Positions 35,315-44,943 of a stretch of 64,000 bases of DNA are shown here, one piece after another. Position 1 is the stretch's first letter. Each line of letters begins with the position of its first letter. Position numbers and translations under genes: made by a program. The DNA comes from Arthrobacter sp. 31Y (GTDB taxonomy: Bacteria; Actinomycetota; Actinomycetes; Actinomycetales; Micrococcaceae), in the NCBI RefSeq assembly GCF_000526335.1, contig NZ_JAFW01000001.1, positions 558,001 through 622,000 on the forward strand. Direction: 5' to 3'. The notes under the pieces were generated by a model. It was not told the DNA's origin. It worked only from the letters and a program-made list of their open reading frames with translations, and made no database searches.

Positions 35315-36094
35315 TCATGCTGCACGCGCCATGCGACGGGATCCGATGTACCAGGACAAGACCTTGCGTTTGAGCAGGCTGAACAGGATGTTGACCAGGA
35401 ATCCGATAACACCCAGGAGCAGGATGCCAGCCCACATGTCAGCGGTCATGAAGCCCTGTTGTGCCAGCAAGGTCATGGCTCCGATGCCCTGCGAACTGCC
35501 CAGCATTTCGCTGGCGATCATCACGATGAAGGCCACTTGGAGGCTCACCTGCAGTCCGGAGAAGATCTGGGGCATCGCCGCTGGCAGAAGGACATTGAGC
35601 ACCCGCTCCTTTCGGCTCAGCCGGTAAACGCGGGCAACGTCCATGAGATCGTTGCTGACACTCCGGATGCCATCCACAGTGGCGATCATGGTGGGGAACA
35701 ACGCCGCCAGGGCAATACTGGTTACGCGCATTTGGGTACCAAAGCCGATGAGGGAGATGAAGATCGGCACCAGCGCCACGGGAGGAATACCGCGGAGGAA
35801 ATGAATCAACGGATCGATCATCCACCGGGCCGGAGGGACCAGGGCGGTGACGAACCCGAGAACGACCCCTGCCACCGCTGCGATGGCGAAGCCCAGGAAC
35901 AGGTTTCCCAGGCTCAGAAGGACATCGGATTGGAAGTGGTCAAAAAGCCACAGTTCCTGAAAACGGATGAGGATGGTTTCCAGCGGAGGGAAGAAGGGAT
36001 CGGTGGAGTTGGCGGACAGGAACCACCAGGCCGCCAGCAGCAGCACCGGAGTGCCTGCGCCGATCACCCAATTTCGTAGGGCAACGTTTCTCAT
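35315..36094 (-). CDS. ABC transporter permease (SsuC-like) 2
   Basis: 259 residues with about six transmembrane segments and the BPD-type coupling loop (SNDLMDVARVYRLSRKERVLNVLLPAAMPQIFSGLQVS). It pairs with the preceding permease; the gene starts inside the end of that gene (4-bp overlap). Two different permeases suggest a heterodimeric channel, unusual for SsuABC systems, which normally use one permease gene. Confidence 0.92.
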   Translation of the reverse strand: MRNVALRNWVIGAGTPVLLLAAWWFLSANSTDPFFPPLETILIRFQELWLFDHFQSDVLLSLGNLFLGFAIAAVAGVVLGFVTALVPPARWMIDPLIHFLRGIPPVALVPIFISLIGFGTQMRVTSIALAALFPTMIATVDGIRSVSNDLMDVARVYRLSRKERVLNVLLPAAMPQIFSGLQVSLQVAFIVMIASEMLGSSQGIGAMTLLAQQGFMTADMWAGILLLGVIGFLVNILFSLLKRKVLSWYIGSRRMARAA

Positions 36095-36867
36095 CTGGGC
36101 ACCACTTCCCGGTAGGACTCATGCCAGTGCAGGACACGGCGCTCGGCCAGCCGCGTAGCACCTTGGAACAACAGACCCAGGACACCGAGGACAATGACCA
36201 ATCCGTAAAGACTGGCGTAGTCACCTGCCGCTTGTGCCTGGTAAATGCTTTGGCCCAGGCCCGGGCCACCGCCCAGGAGGCCTGCCACCACCGTGACCAC
36301 CAGGGCGGCAGGAGCTGCCACCCGCATGGCCGTACCGATGTAGGGCATGGCACTGGGCAAAACCACCCGTGCCAGAATTTCTCCCTCGCCCATGCCGTAG
36401 GAGCGGGCAGTGTCGCGTGCCACGGGGTCCGTCCCCTGAACCCCGTCTACGGTCTGCATGACGATGGGGAGCAAGCATCCGAACACCACCAGGAACAGTG
36501 CCATCTCAGCTGTCGGACCAAGCACCAGGACCGCGAGGGGAAGGATAACGATCGGCGGGACCGGCTTGAGGAATTCCAACACAGCCAACGTGGCGTACCG
36601 GACCGATTCAAAGCTGCCGATCAGCAACCCAAGAACCACTCCCGCCAAAGCCGCTATGGCCAACGCGAGCACTGCGATCCCCATGGTGGCGCCGAGGGCG
36701 GACCAGAAAGTGCCTGTGCCCAGAATGCTCGCGAGCGTAGCGAACACGGTGGTGGCCGACGGCAGGGCGTTACCGGCTACGTTGGCCGCGGCGAGAATCT
36801 GCCAGATGACGAGGGCTCCGGCGATGCCCAGTGCACTGAATGCGTAGGGGCGGATGGATTCTTTCAT
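36091..36867 (-). CDS. ABC transporter permease (SsuC-like) 1
   Basis: 258 residues, about six helices, with the EAA-type loop DPVARDTARSYGMGEGEILARVVLPSAMPYIGTAMRVA. It lies 26 bp after the binding-protein gene and overlaps the second permease. Together with the ATPase and binding protein it forms one importer. Confidence 0.92.
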   Translation of the reverse strand: MKESIRPYAFSALGIAGALVIWQILAAANVAGNALPSATTVFATLASILGTGTFWSALGATMGIAVLALAIAALAGVVLGLLIGSFESVRYATLAVLEFLKPVPPIVILPLAVLVLGPTAEMALFLVVFGCLLPIVMQTVDGVQGTDPVARDTARSYGMGEGEILARVVLPSAMPYIGTAMRVAAPAALVVTVVAGLLGGGPGLGQSIYQAQAAGDYASLYGLVIVLGVLGLLFQGATRLAERRVLHWHESYREVVPR

Positions 36868-36893
36868 GATGAATCTCCCATGTCGCTTCCCGC

Positions 36894-37886
36894 CTACTTC
36901 CCGAGAATTACGTCAGCCGGCAGCTTCACCGGTGTATTCAGGAATCCGAGGTCGGCAAGGTTCTTGTTGGCGCGCTCGATGTCTTCAACGCGAACCTCTT
37001 CGGGCCAGTAATTCACGGCACCTGATTTGACGACGTCCAGCGGAGTCTTGGTGATCTCGGCGCTGAGCTGCTGCGCTTCATCGATGTTGCCGTTGGCGTA
37101 GGCGTTCGCCTTGTAGATGGCAGCCTTGAAACCCGCAAGCGCCTTCTCCTTGGACTTCACCGTGTTCGCTCCCGCTACCCAGAGGCCAATAGCGCCCTGT
37201 TCAAAGAACTCGACGCCGGGCGAGGCCAGGAGCCTGTTGCCCTCCGAGGCGGCCTTGGACGTGAACGGAGCAACGAGCGATGCGGCGTCCACCCGTCCGG
37301 AATTCAGTGACTGGAGTGCCGACGAGGGATCGAGGACCATCCAGTTCACCTTGGCGGGATCGCCGCCGTCGTCCTTGACGAGTTTGCTGACCGTGACCTC
37401 CAACTGTGCTTTACGCGCGGGGACGCTGACGCTCTTTCCTTCCAGGTCCTTGGGCCTGATGATGGCCGAGGCCTGCTGCACCAGAAGTCCTGTGTCATCG
37501 ACGCGGTTGAGGTCCGCCGCTTCGCTGGCACCGTCCTTGTAGCCGTCGGCTGCGGCCACGATCTTGAGCGGCACGTTCTGGCTCAGCGCATTCAACAGCG
37601 GGATGGAAGGAGTGTAGGTGAGGTCAATCTGACCGCTCTGGGCAGCTGCAATGCCGGCGGGCGGGTTTGCAATGACAGAGATCTCGACGTTGAGACCCTG
37701 CTCCTTGAAGTACCCTTTGTCAGCTGCAAGGCGGATAGCTGCGTCCGAGCCGATGCCGATGGTGCCTACCTTCAGGGTGGTGGTCCCGTCAGCGGCGGGG
37801 GCAGCGGCCGGGCCGGAACCGCCACCGCAGGCGGCCAAAGTCATGGACAAAACTGCGGCCAGGGCCAAGGGAATAGTGCGTCGCAT
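36894..37886 (-). CDS. ABC transporter substrate-binding lipoprotein (NMT1/SsuA-like)
   Basis: 330 residues. The N-terminus is a lipoprotein signal with lipobox LAAC (TLAACGGGSG), so the mature protein is anchored outside. The domain matches the nitrate/sulfonate/taurine class: LKVGTIGIGSDAAIRLAADKGYF near the start, GQIDLTYTPSIPLLNAL, and RPKDLEGKSVSVP. AAGGAG four bases before the ATG is a strong ribosome site. Sulfonate or sulfate-ester-type ligands fit the downstream sulfatase. Confidence 0.92.
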   Translation of the reverse strand: MRRTIPLALAAVLSMTLAACGGGSGPAAAPAADGTTTLKVGTIGIGSDAAIRLAADKGYFKEQGLNVEISVIANPPAGIAAAQSGQIDLTYTPSIPLLNALSQNVPLKIVAAADGYKDGASEAADLNRVDDTGLLVQQASAIIRPKDLEGKSVSVPARKAQLEVTVSKLVKDDGGDPAKVNWMVLDPSSALQSLNSGRVDAASLVAPFTSKAASEGNRLLASPGVEFFEQGAIGLWVAGANTVKSKEKALAGFKAAIYKANAYANGNIDEAQQLSAEITKTPLDVVKSGAVNYWPEEVRVEDIERANKNLADLGFLNTPVKLPADVILGK

Positions 37887-37942
37887 GGTGCTCCTTGAAT
37901 CACGAATGGGTTGGAAGGGAATGGTCTAGCTGATGGGGTGGA

Positions 37943-39640
37943 CTACGTTGCTTGGTGAACTATGCGGCCGCCGCTCAGGGTGAGCCTGACCTCTGTATCG
38001 AGGAGCTTTTCAATGTCCTCGTCCACCGGCCAAGGGTTGGACAGCAAGCACAAATCTGCTGTCATTCCAGGCGTCAAAGCACCCTTGAAGTGCTCCGCGT
38101 GGTCCTGCCACGCAGCGTTGGTGGTCATGGCAGCCAACGCCTGCAAGCCGGTTATCCGCTCCGGATCCCGTGGATTGCCCGGCTGGGAACGAGTGGCTCG
38201 TCGAACGGCTGCCACCACGGTGCGCCGCCAATCGGTACTGGTGACGGGAGCATCCGAGGCAAGGTTGACATGAACTCCGGCTCCCACCGCTGACCTCAGG
38301 GGCTGGTGCCGGGAGAAACGCTCCTCCCCAAGAACCTGGCGCATGATGTCACCGGCCTCTTGGCGGATGAGGGGGTTGGTGCTGTAACCAATGCCGTGGG
38401 AGGCCATGGTGTGCAGTGTCCCGTGATCACCGAAGGCGCCGTGGATGATGTAATGGCGGTTCCCGGATGACATTGGACGGCCCGCGGCTCTGTCATCCGC
38501 AGCGATGATCGCCTCAACGGCTGCGGCGGTGGCGGCGTCCCCCGTTGCGTGGACCCCTGCTTGCAACCCGGCGCCGTTGATCAGTCCCAGGATTTTGTGC
38601 AGCTCCGCAACCCGCTGGGCGTCGGTGGCCCCTTGGATCACCAGGCTGCCGTGCGTACAGGCTTTGCCATATGGCTCACTCATCCACGCGGTGCCGCTGC
38701 GCGGAATGCCGTCGGCGAAGATCTTGACGCCCGCGATCCGCAACTGCTGCGGACTGATGCCGCGGTTCAGGTAGGTAGCGGCCAGTCCGCTGCGCAGGCC
38801 TGCTTTAACCGCGTCGGCGTTGGCTCCCCCGGTTCCCGCGAAGAGCATCAGGACGCTGACCCTTAGCGTCAGTTCGTTCGCCTCGGCGAGGTCGCCCAGC
38901 AACTCCAGTGCCGCCGTCGAACCTGCACCATCCATGAGTCCCGCGCTAGCCGGACCCAGGCCAGGATCGGTGAGGGAAGTGATACCCAGCGCATGGAGGT
39001 GCTCCTGCAAGGCAAGCAGAGCCGGCCGCAAAGTGGATCCCGGCACCGGCGGCATAGCCCGCGAAAGGAGTTCCATAGCCCCGTCCTGGAGCAGGCCCGT
39101 GGGGCTGCCGTCAGAAGTCCTGGCCAAAACGCCGCCATCAACGTCGGGTGTTGCGGCGTCAATTCCGGCCCTTCTCAGGGCTTCCCTGTTGGCCAACAAC
39201 TGGTGCCCTGTGCTGTCGAACGCCACCACGGGCGTGTCCGGTCTGGCTTCGAGCAGGAATCCCTGCGCCGGGCCCAGCAGGGCTTCGTCCCAGCCATGGG
39301 CACGCACCCAGCCGTCATCCCCCGCCGGTGCTGCCTCCACGACCTCGACGACGGCTGCCCAGTCAGGCGCCACGGCGGGCTCCAGGCGCACATAGCCAAA
39401 GGCGGCCATGGCCGCCGACACGAAGTGCAGGTGGGCATCGTTGACGCCTGGAATGACAGCACCACCAGCGGCATCGATGACGTGTGTGGCAGTGCCGATC
39501 AACTGGCTTACGTCGTTGTAGCCCAGCGCGGCGACGCGGCCGCCTTTGACGGCGATGGCATCGCTCACGTGATGAGATGCCGCCGGGTCCATGGTGTGCA
39601 CCGAAGCATTCATGATCACCAGATCAGCGAAATCTTCCAT
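37943..39640 (-). CDS. amidohydrolase family protein (YtcJ-like)
   Basis: 565-residue metal-dependent hydrolase: N-terminal beta-sandwich, then a TIM barrel opening with PGVNDAHLH (metal-binding His70 and His72), later HATGDAATAAAVEAI and the HGAFGDHGTLHTMASHGIG stretch, and a C-terminal SDAPVTSTDW region. No signal peptide, hence cytoplasmic. GAGGAG precedes the ATG. It is the first gene of the operon that continues with an ABC importer (56 bp gap) and a sulfatase, so it likely cuts an amide, carbamate or cyclic amide bond of the imported compound or its desulfated product. Confidence 0.88.
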   Translation of the reverse strand: MEDFADLVIMNASVHTMDPAASHHVSDAIAVKGGRVAALGYNDVSQLIGTATHVIDAAGGAVIPGVNDAHLHFVSAAMAAFGYVRLEPAVAPDWAAVVEVVEAAPAGDDGWVRAHGWDEALLGPAQGFLLEARPDTPVVAFDSTGHQLLANREALRRAGIDAATPDVDGGVLARTSDGSPTGLLQDGAMELLSRAMPPVPGSTLRPALLALQEHLHALGITSLTDPGLGPASAGLMDGAGSTAALELLGDLAEANELTLRVSVLMLFAGTGGANADAVKAGLRSGLAATYLNRGISPQQLRIAGVKIFADGIPRSGTAWMSEPYGKACTHGSLVIQGATDAQRVAELHKILGLINGAGLQAGVHATGDAATAAAVEAIIAADDRAAGRPMSSGNRHYIIHGAFGDHGTLHTMASHGIGYSTNPLIRQEAGDIMRQVLGEERFSRHQPLRSAVGAGVHVNLASDAPVTSTDWRRTVVAAVRRATRSQPGNPRDPERITGLQALAAMTTNAAWQDHAEHFKGALTPGMTADLCLLSNPWPVDEDIEKLLDTEVRLTLSGGRIVHQAT

Positions 39641-39700
39641 CAGTTCTCCTCAGTTCACCGCATCTGAATGTGATGCAGACAACGTTCCTGAAAGAAGTAT

Positions 39701-39726
39701 GTCGCTTGACTGGGTCACTTGACTAG
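39701..39726. promoter_or_regulatory. 13-bp direct repeat in the tetR/amidohydrolase divergent region, candidate operator
   Basis: GTCGCTTGACTGG (39701-39713) and GTCACTTGACTAG (39714-39726) are head-to-tail copies matching at 11 of 13 positions. They lie in the 205-bp region shared by the operon and its divergent TetR regulator, making a regulator site plausible; TTGACT could also serve as a -35. Confidence 0.4.
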
Positions 39727-39845
39727 GTTTTGGCGTAAAATTTCTTTCGGAGGACTTTTCCACCTCCCCGGCACGGCCGAAACGACGTCACGGCGGATAG
39801 CGCCTACGATCGATGAGACCGCCTGAAAGAGAAGAAGGTGCATGG

Positions 39846-40451
39846 ATGGCCAGGGTTCCCGCAGAGGAAAGGCGGCTGCAGTTCGTTGAAGCCGCAGCAA
39901 GGGTGATCGCCCAGGACGGCCTCGCCTCTGCAACCACGCGACGAATCGCCAGTGAAGCCGAAGCCCCGCTTGCGGCACTGCACTACTGTTTCCGGAGCAA
40001 GGATGAACTCCTTGAAGAGGTCTACAACTTCCTCAGCAGGGACTACGCCAAGGCGTTGGAGCCTGTGGCCGATCCCGGAATGGGATTGCGCCACATGGTG
40101 GGCGCCCATGCTAGACGCATCTGGAGCCGCATGCTGGAAAACCCGCATGAGCAGGTCACCACCTTCGAGCTGCTGCTTCGGCGCTTCCGCGTAGAGGCCG
40201 AGGACCAGCCACAGGCCTTGCTCATGAACCGTTCCATGTATGACGGCTGGGTTAACTCAACGCTGGAGCTGTTCCGTTCGGCCGCAGAAGCCGCCGGAGA
40301 ACCTGTCCCCGCCAACTTGGAGGACATCACGCGATTGTTCATTTCCGGGATCGACGGCATCAGCATGCAACATTTGGCCGACCCCGACGACGAACGGTCC
40401 CTCCGATTGGTGGAACTCATGGCCTCATCCCTCGCCGGAGCGCTCCACTAA
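39846..40451 (+). CDS. TetR family transcriptional regulator
   Basis: 201 residues. N-terminal TetR helix-turn-helix (RRLQFVEAAARVIAQDGLASATTRRIASEAEAPLAALHYCFRSKDELLEEVY) and a helical ligand domain. ATG 39846 is used; the 11-codon upstream extension is unlikely. It is head-to-head with the amidohydrolase/ABC/sulfatase operon and is its obvious candidate regulator. Its stop shares CTAA with the convergent MFS gene. Confidence 0.9.
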   Translation: MARVPAEERRLQFVEAAARVIAQDGLASATTRRIASEAEAPLAALHYCFRSKDELLEEVYNFLSRDYAKALEPVADPGMGLRHMVGAHARRIWSRMLENPHEQVTTFELLLRRFRVEAEDQPQALLMNRSMYDGWVNSTLELFRSAAEAAGEPVPANLEDITRLFISGIDGISMQHLADPDDERSLRLVELMASSLAGALH

Positions 40452-41827
40452 ACCTGAGGCTGGCGCTTCATCACCAACCACGTGAGAACACCCAGCAGCA
40501 AAAGGCCGGCTGCCGCGGCCATCGACACGACGAAGGCCGCACCTGGCCCCTGCGTTTGCGCCAATTGCCCGGCCAGGTAGGAGCCCAATGCTGTTCCAGC
40601 CACGATTCCGCTGGCCAGCGCAGTCATCACTGTGGCCATGCGGCCGGCCGGAGCCACCACCCCGCCGATGCTGAAGACAGTGACCATCACCGGCCCCACG
40701 GGGATGCCCAGTATCAGCAGGACAAAGATCATGGGCCAAATACCCGCAGGGAGAAGAAGCAGGAGGGACAAAACAGACATCGCCAGCGCCGCCACAACCC
40801 AACGGGAAGCCAAGCTGAACCGTTGTGGCCAAAACGCTACGGACAGCGCCGCAACAGCTGAACTGAGGCCCATCACCGCATACAGGAGTCCGGCGATCTC
40901 AGCTGAGGCGTACTGCGCCGAGAAGGCACTCAACGCGTTCTGCGTCGCCCCGAAAAAGGTACCCATACAAACCATGGCAACCACCGGAACGGCCACCACG
41001 GCGCCGGCCCATCGGTTGCGCCGCTGCGGAGTCACCTGGGTGGAATGCGCCCCGGGAGACTCCTGTCCCTTGGGAGGCACGACGCCGGCACGCGGCTTCC
41101 GGGGTGCCGGTACCACCGCATGCTGGCTCGGATGGACCGCAAAGGCAGGAACCAGGGTGATGGTCATGACCGCTGCCAAAGCGAGCGGCAACCATGGAGC
41201 CACCATGCTGGCCAAGACGCCCACCAAGGCAGGGCCCAGCACGAAGGTGACCTCGTCCGCGGTGCCCTCATACGACAGTGCGGTGTCCAGGTCAGCCCGG
41301 TTGGCTGCGACGCTTCTTCCGCCGCTGGCTGCAGAGGGGGTCAAATTACGGGTGGTCAGGGCCATCCACCGCACACGGGCCATGGGACCCACCTGCGGAC
41401 AGCTTGCCCCAGCAAGGAAAGCGGCAATGAGGACACCGACTGCGTCGCCCACGGAACCGTAGCCGGAGGTGAGGTAGGCCGCGGCGAGGAGCCCGGCTAC
41501 GGCAAGGGTATTGATGACCGCTGCCACAAGGAGCACAATCCGCTGCCCGGCCCTGTCGGCCAAAGAGCCCAGTACCGGAGCACCCAACGCCGAGCCGATG
41601 CCCACCGCTCCGGCCGCCATGCCGCCGATCGCGTAGGACTGGCTGACGGCTGTGATGAGTGTCAGGGTCCCCACGGTCAGCATGGCCAAGGGAAGCCTGG
41701 CAAAGAGCCCCAAGGGCAGGAAACCAGGTCCCGCTAGTTCAGGAAGCCGCGCAAATCGACCCGGCAGGCGAGAGGGGCGTGCGGGAGCCGATGATGAAGA
41801 CTGTGAAGCTACAGAGGTTTTTTCCAT
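40448..41827 (-). CDS. MFS transporter (probable exporter)
   Basis: 459 residues with 12 predicted helices. The MFS loop 2-3 motif appears as GSALGAPVLGSLADRAGQRIV. A proline-rich cytoplasmic loop separates the two halves (about residues 235-270). No binding-protein partner; drug or sugar efflux is the usual role for such singletons. ATG 41827 follows a hairpin in the intergenic region. Confidence 0.85.
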   Translation of the reverse strand: MEKTSVASQSSSSAPARPSRLPGRFARLPELAGPGFLPLGLFARLPLAMLTVGTLTLITAVSQSYAIGGMAAGAVGIGSALGAPVLGSLADRAGQRIVLLVAAVINTLAVAGLLAAAYLTSGYGSVGDAVGVLIAAFLAGASCPQVGPMARVRWMALTTRNLTPSAASGGRSVAANRADLDTALSYEGTADEVTFVLGPALVGVLASMVAPWLPLALAAVMTITLVPAFAVHPSQHAVVPAPRKPRAGVVPPKGQESPGAHSTQVTPQRRNRWAGAVVAVPVVAMVCMGTFFGATQNALSAFSAQYASAEIAGLLYAVMGLSSAVAALSVAFWPQRFSLASRWVVAALAMSVLSLLLLLPAGIWPMIFVLLILGIPVGPVMVTVFSIGGVVAPAGRMATVMTALASGIVAGTALGSYLAGQLAQTQGPGAAFVVSMAAAAGLLLLGVLTWLVMKRQPQV

Positions 41828-41849
41828 TAATCCGGGTTCGCTAAAGAAT

Positions 41850-41875
41850 GCGCATCGTCCCTCCTCCCGATGCGC
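41850..41875 (-). terminator. hairpin after sbcC
   Basis: GCGCATCG (41850-41857) pairs with CGATGCGC (41868-41875), 10-base loop. It lies between the sbcC stop and the start of the MFS gene, so it could end sbcDC transcription or be part of the MFS leader. Confidence 0.5.
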
Positions 41876-41913
41876 GCGACCCGGTGTAACGGGTTAAGTC
41901 TATCGGATACGAC

Positions 41914-44900
41914 TTAGACCGGAAGAGCTTCGGCAATCCGCACGCTGGATCCGTTTCTGCCCTTAACCACCTGAAGCTGACTGGTGATCCGTTGCTTCAT
42001 CTCCGCGACGTGACTGACAAGGCCAACCACCCGGCCGCCGTCACGAAGTCCTTCCAGGGCGTCCATGACTTGCTCCAGTGATTGCTCATCCAGGCTGCCG
42101 AAGCCTTCGTCAACAAAGAGTGTCTCAATATCAACGCCACCGGCCTCCTGCTGGACAACATCGGCGAGGCCCAGTGCCAAGGACAAAGAGGCCATGAAGG
42201 ATTCACCGCCAGATAGCGTGGACGTGTCCCGTCGCTGGCCAGTCCACTCGTCCACGACTTCAAGACCAAGGCCCGACTTTGCACCTCTGGCAGCCTTGGC
42301 GTCCGTATGTTGCAAGGTGTACCTGCCATCGCTCATGGCCACGAGCCGCTCGGAGGCGGCAAGAGCCACCTGTTCCAGCCTTGCTGCCAGGACGTAGGTG
42401 TTCAGGCTCATCCGGTAGTTGTTATCGCCCGATCCCCGCACGGTATCGGCCAGTTCAGCCAGCATATGTGCCCGGCTCAGAGGTTCCCTTCCCGCCTGCG
42501 CCAGAGTCCGGTACTCCTTCGCCAGGCGGGCAACAGCATCCGCCGACTTTCCAGCAAGGCCGGCCGACAATGCCTTGGCCCGCGCATCATCCGCGGCGGT
42601 GGAAGCAAGAAGCCTCGATTCGGCAAGTTCGGCCTCGGCCAAGGGGAGTTCGCCAATGCTGGCTTCCTTGGCCGCAAGGACCAGGTCCTCACCGGCGAAC
42701 AGTTCATCCACGCGGGACGATTCGGCGTCGAAATCAGCGAGGTCTTTCTCAAGGCCCACAACATCGGCCGGCGGCAGGATTTCCTTGCGGGCTTCGTCGC
42801 CCGACGCGAAACCGGATTCTGGCAGGGCTTTTTCCAGGGAAGCGGCGGCGTCCATGCCGGCTTGTTTTGCCTGGTCCAGTTCCCTGTCTGCATCAACAGC
42901 TGATTGCAGAAGCCCGCGCTCAGCCATGAGGGCTTCCAACTTCCCGCGAAGGCTGGGGAAGCCTTCCCTCAAGCCAGCGAGTTCGGCTTCCAGAGCAGCA
43001 CATTGCTCCTGAAGCAGGTGCACAGCCGATGACGCCTGGGCCGCTCCACTGACGGACTCAGCGTGCTCTTGCTGCACCAGCGCAATCTGCGTGCTGAGGG
43101 CCTCATGCCGGGCACGAAGCTTCTCCAGCTCCACTGCCGCCTGACGAGCCGCCGAGGCAGCTTCCCGGGCGGATGCCCGCTTTGACTCTGCTTCAGCAGC
43201 ATCAACTGAACCACCCTGGGCCACCAGCCCGGCAAGCACCTGCGCTGCGGAGGAAACCTGCTCAGCGAGGAGCCCGAGGGCTTTTTCGCTGGCCTCAAAC
43301 CGTTCCTTGGCTTCTTTCTCTTCCTGGGCGAGGGAGAGCGCTGTTTGCACGGCTTCGGCGGGGTGTGGATGCTCTTCGCTTCCGCACACGGCGCACGGCC
43401 TTCCGCTCTCCAACGCCGCTGCCAGCTCCCCTGCTGCGTTGGCCAGACGCAACTCACGGACATCAAGCCACTTCTGCCGCAGGTCTTGGGACGAGGTCCT
43501 GGCCTGGAGATGCCTCTGGGTAATCTCGTCCAACTCGTGGGTGGCAGTGGCGTGACGGGCCACAATCCCCACCAACCCGGCAGCATCAGCAGCCGCCCGT
43601 TCAAGTTCTGTGAGTTGGTCAGCCAACGGCACACGCGGCAGGATCTCTGACTCCACAGCGGACACGTCCAGGCGCAGCTGTTCCAGTACGGCGGCCGAAG
43701 CCCGGGCAGCTGCCTGATGTTCAGCGACTTCCCCGTCCACGGTTGCCAGCCGGGCCATGATCACCTCCAAGCGCTGCTCATCGGACAGCCGGGCCTCAAG
43801 GACCGCGCAGCCGGCCTTGACGGTTTCCAGCGCGACATCCGCAGTGGCGGCATCCAAGCCCGCAGCCTCAAGCTTCCCGCGGATCACGGAGGCCCGGGCT
43901 ACGGCGGCTTGGAGTTTGCGCGCTGCCGAATCAACTGCTTCAAGTTGGCCGCTGAGAACGGCGGCCCGCCAGTGCTTTCCGAGCATCTCCTTGTTCTCCA
44001 ATGCCCGCGGCGCTGCCAGTTCAAGCAGCACCCGCCGCTGCATCGCAGCGCTGAGCCGCCCGTGCCTGAGCGACCTCTCCTGGGCCTCTTGGAACTGTTC
44101 CAGAAGTCGGGTTGACAGAGACGCTGCCTCAGCGGCCTCGTCCTCCCGGCGCTTCCCTTCAGCCCGGACTTCTGCCTCTACAGCGGCCAGCCAGGCCTCC
44201 GGATCCTGTCCTGGATCCGTTCTGTCGCTCGGAGAGGCATCGCCTGAGGTGTCAGCCGCAGGAAGATCCAAGTGGTCGCGCTCCGAGGCAACCCTGTCCA
44301 GCAACAGTTTGAGCTCTGAGGCGTTTTCCTCCACAGCACGGGTAGCTTCGGCCGATTGTTGAAGGAGCTGGCGTTCCAACGTTTCAAATCGTTGCGTACC
44401 GAACAATTTCTGGAGGAGGTCCAGCCGTTCGTTGGCCTTGGACCTCAAGAACGCCGCAAAGTCGCCCTGTGGCAGCATCACCACACGGGTAAACTGCTCC
44501 CGGTCCATTCCAAGGACGTCCGAGAGCTCCGCACCTACCTCATCATTCCTGGACGACTTCTCTTCCCAGCTCCCGGCTACGCGTTCCCTGAGGAGGGTCT
44601 TGGCCTGCTGGGTGGTGAATCCATTGCGACCGCGGGCGCTCGGCCGGTCCCACGCCGGGGATCGCGTCACTTCAAAACGGCGGCCACGCGCGGAGAACTC
44701 GCAGACCACGCGCGGCTCCGCGCCGGGCGCGGCATGATCGCTTCGTAGCCGTTTCCCTTCCTGGCGGGTGCCGGGAACGGACCCGTACAGGGCAAAGCAG
44801 ATGGCATCCAGAATGCTGGTCTTGCCGGCTCCCGTAGCGCCGTTGAGGAGGAAAAGGCCTTGGGCGCTTAAATGGTCGAAGTCAATGTGTTGTGGCGTTG

Positions 44901-44943
44901 CAAACGGGCCGAAAGCTTCAATGTCCAAACGATGAATTCTCAC
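41914..44943 (-). CDS. sbcC: exonuclease subunit SbcC (SMC-like ATPase)
   Basis: 1009-residue Rad50-like subunit of the SbcCD nuclease that opens hairpins and processes DNA ends. Walker A is GATGAGKT (residues 35-42), followed by long coiled coils broken near residue 516 by the zinc hook GRPCAVCGSEEHPHP. The C-terminal lobe has the signature LSGGESFMASLSLALGLAD (near 907) and Walker B TLFVDEGFGSLDE (near 940). The start overlaps the sbcD stop by 4 bp. Confidence 0.95.
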   Translation of the reverse strand: MRIHRLDIEAFGPFATPQHIDFDHLSAQGLFLLNGATGAGKTSILDAICFALYGSVPGTRQEGKRLRSDHAAPGAEPRVVCEFSARGRRFEVTRSPAWDRPSARGRNGFTTQQAKTLLRERVAGSWEEKSSRNDEVGAELSDVLGMDREQFTRVVMLPQGDFAAFLRSKANERLDLLQKLFGTQRFETLERQLLQQSAEATRAVEENASELKLLLDRVASERDHLDLPAADTSGDASPSDRTDPGQDPEAWLAAVEAEVRAEGKRREDEAAEAASLSTRLLEQFQEAQERSLRHGRLSAAMQRRVLLELAAPRALENKEMLGKHWRAAVLSGQLEAVDSAARKLQAAVARASVIRGKLEAAGLDAATADVALETVKAGCAVLEARLSDEQRLEVIMARLATVDGEVAEHQAAARASAAVLEQLRLDVSAVESEILPRVPLADQLTELERAAADAAGLVGIVARHATATHELDEITQRHLQARTSSQDLRQKWLDVRELRLANAAGELAAALESGRPCAVCGSEEHPHPAEAVQTALSLAQEEKEAKERFEASEKALGLLAEQVSSAAQVLAGLVAQGGSVDAAEAESKRASAREAASAARQAAVELEKLRARHEALSTQIALVQQEHAESVSGAAQASSAVHLLQEQCAALEAELAGLREGFPSLRGKLEALMAERGLLQSAVDADRELDQAKQAGMDAAASLEKALPESGFASGDEARKEILPPADVVGLEKDLADFDAESSRVDELFAGEDLVLAAKEASIGELPLAEAELAESRLLASTAADDARAKALSAGLAGKSADAVARLAKEYRTLAQAGREPLSRAHMLAELADTVRGSGDNNYRMSLNTYVLAARLEQVALAASERLVAMSDGRYTLQHTDAKAARGAKSGLGLEVVDEWTGQRRDTSTLSGGESFMASLSLALGLADVVQQEAGGVDIETLFVDEGFGSLDEQSLEQVMDALEGLRDGGRVVGLVSHVAEMKQRITSQLQVVKGRNGSSVRIAEALPV

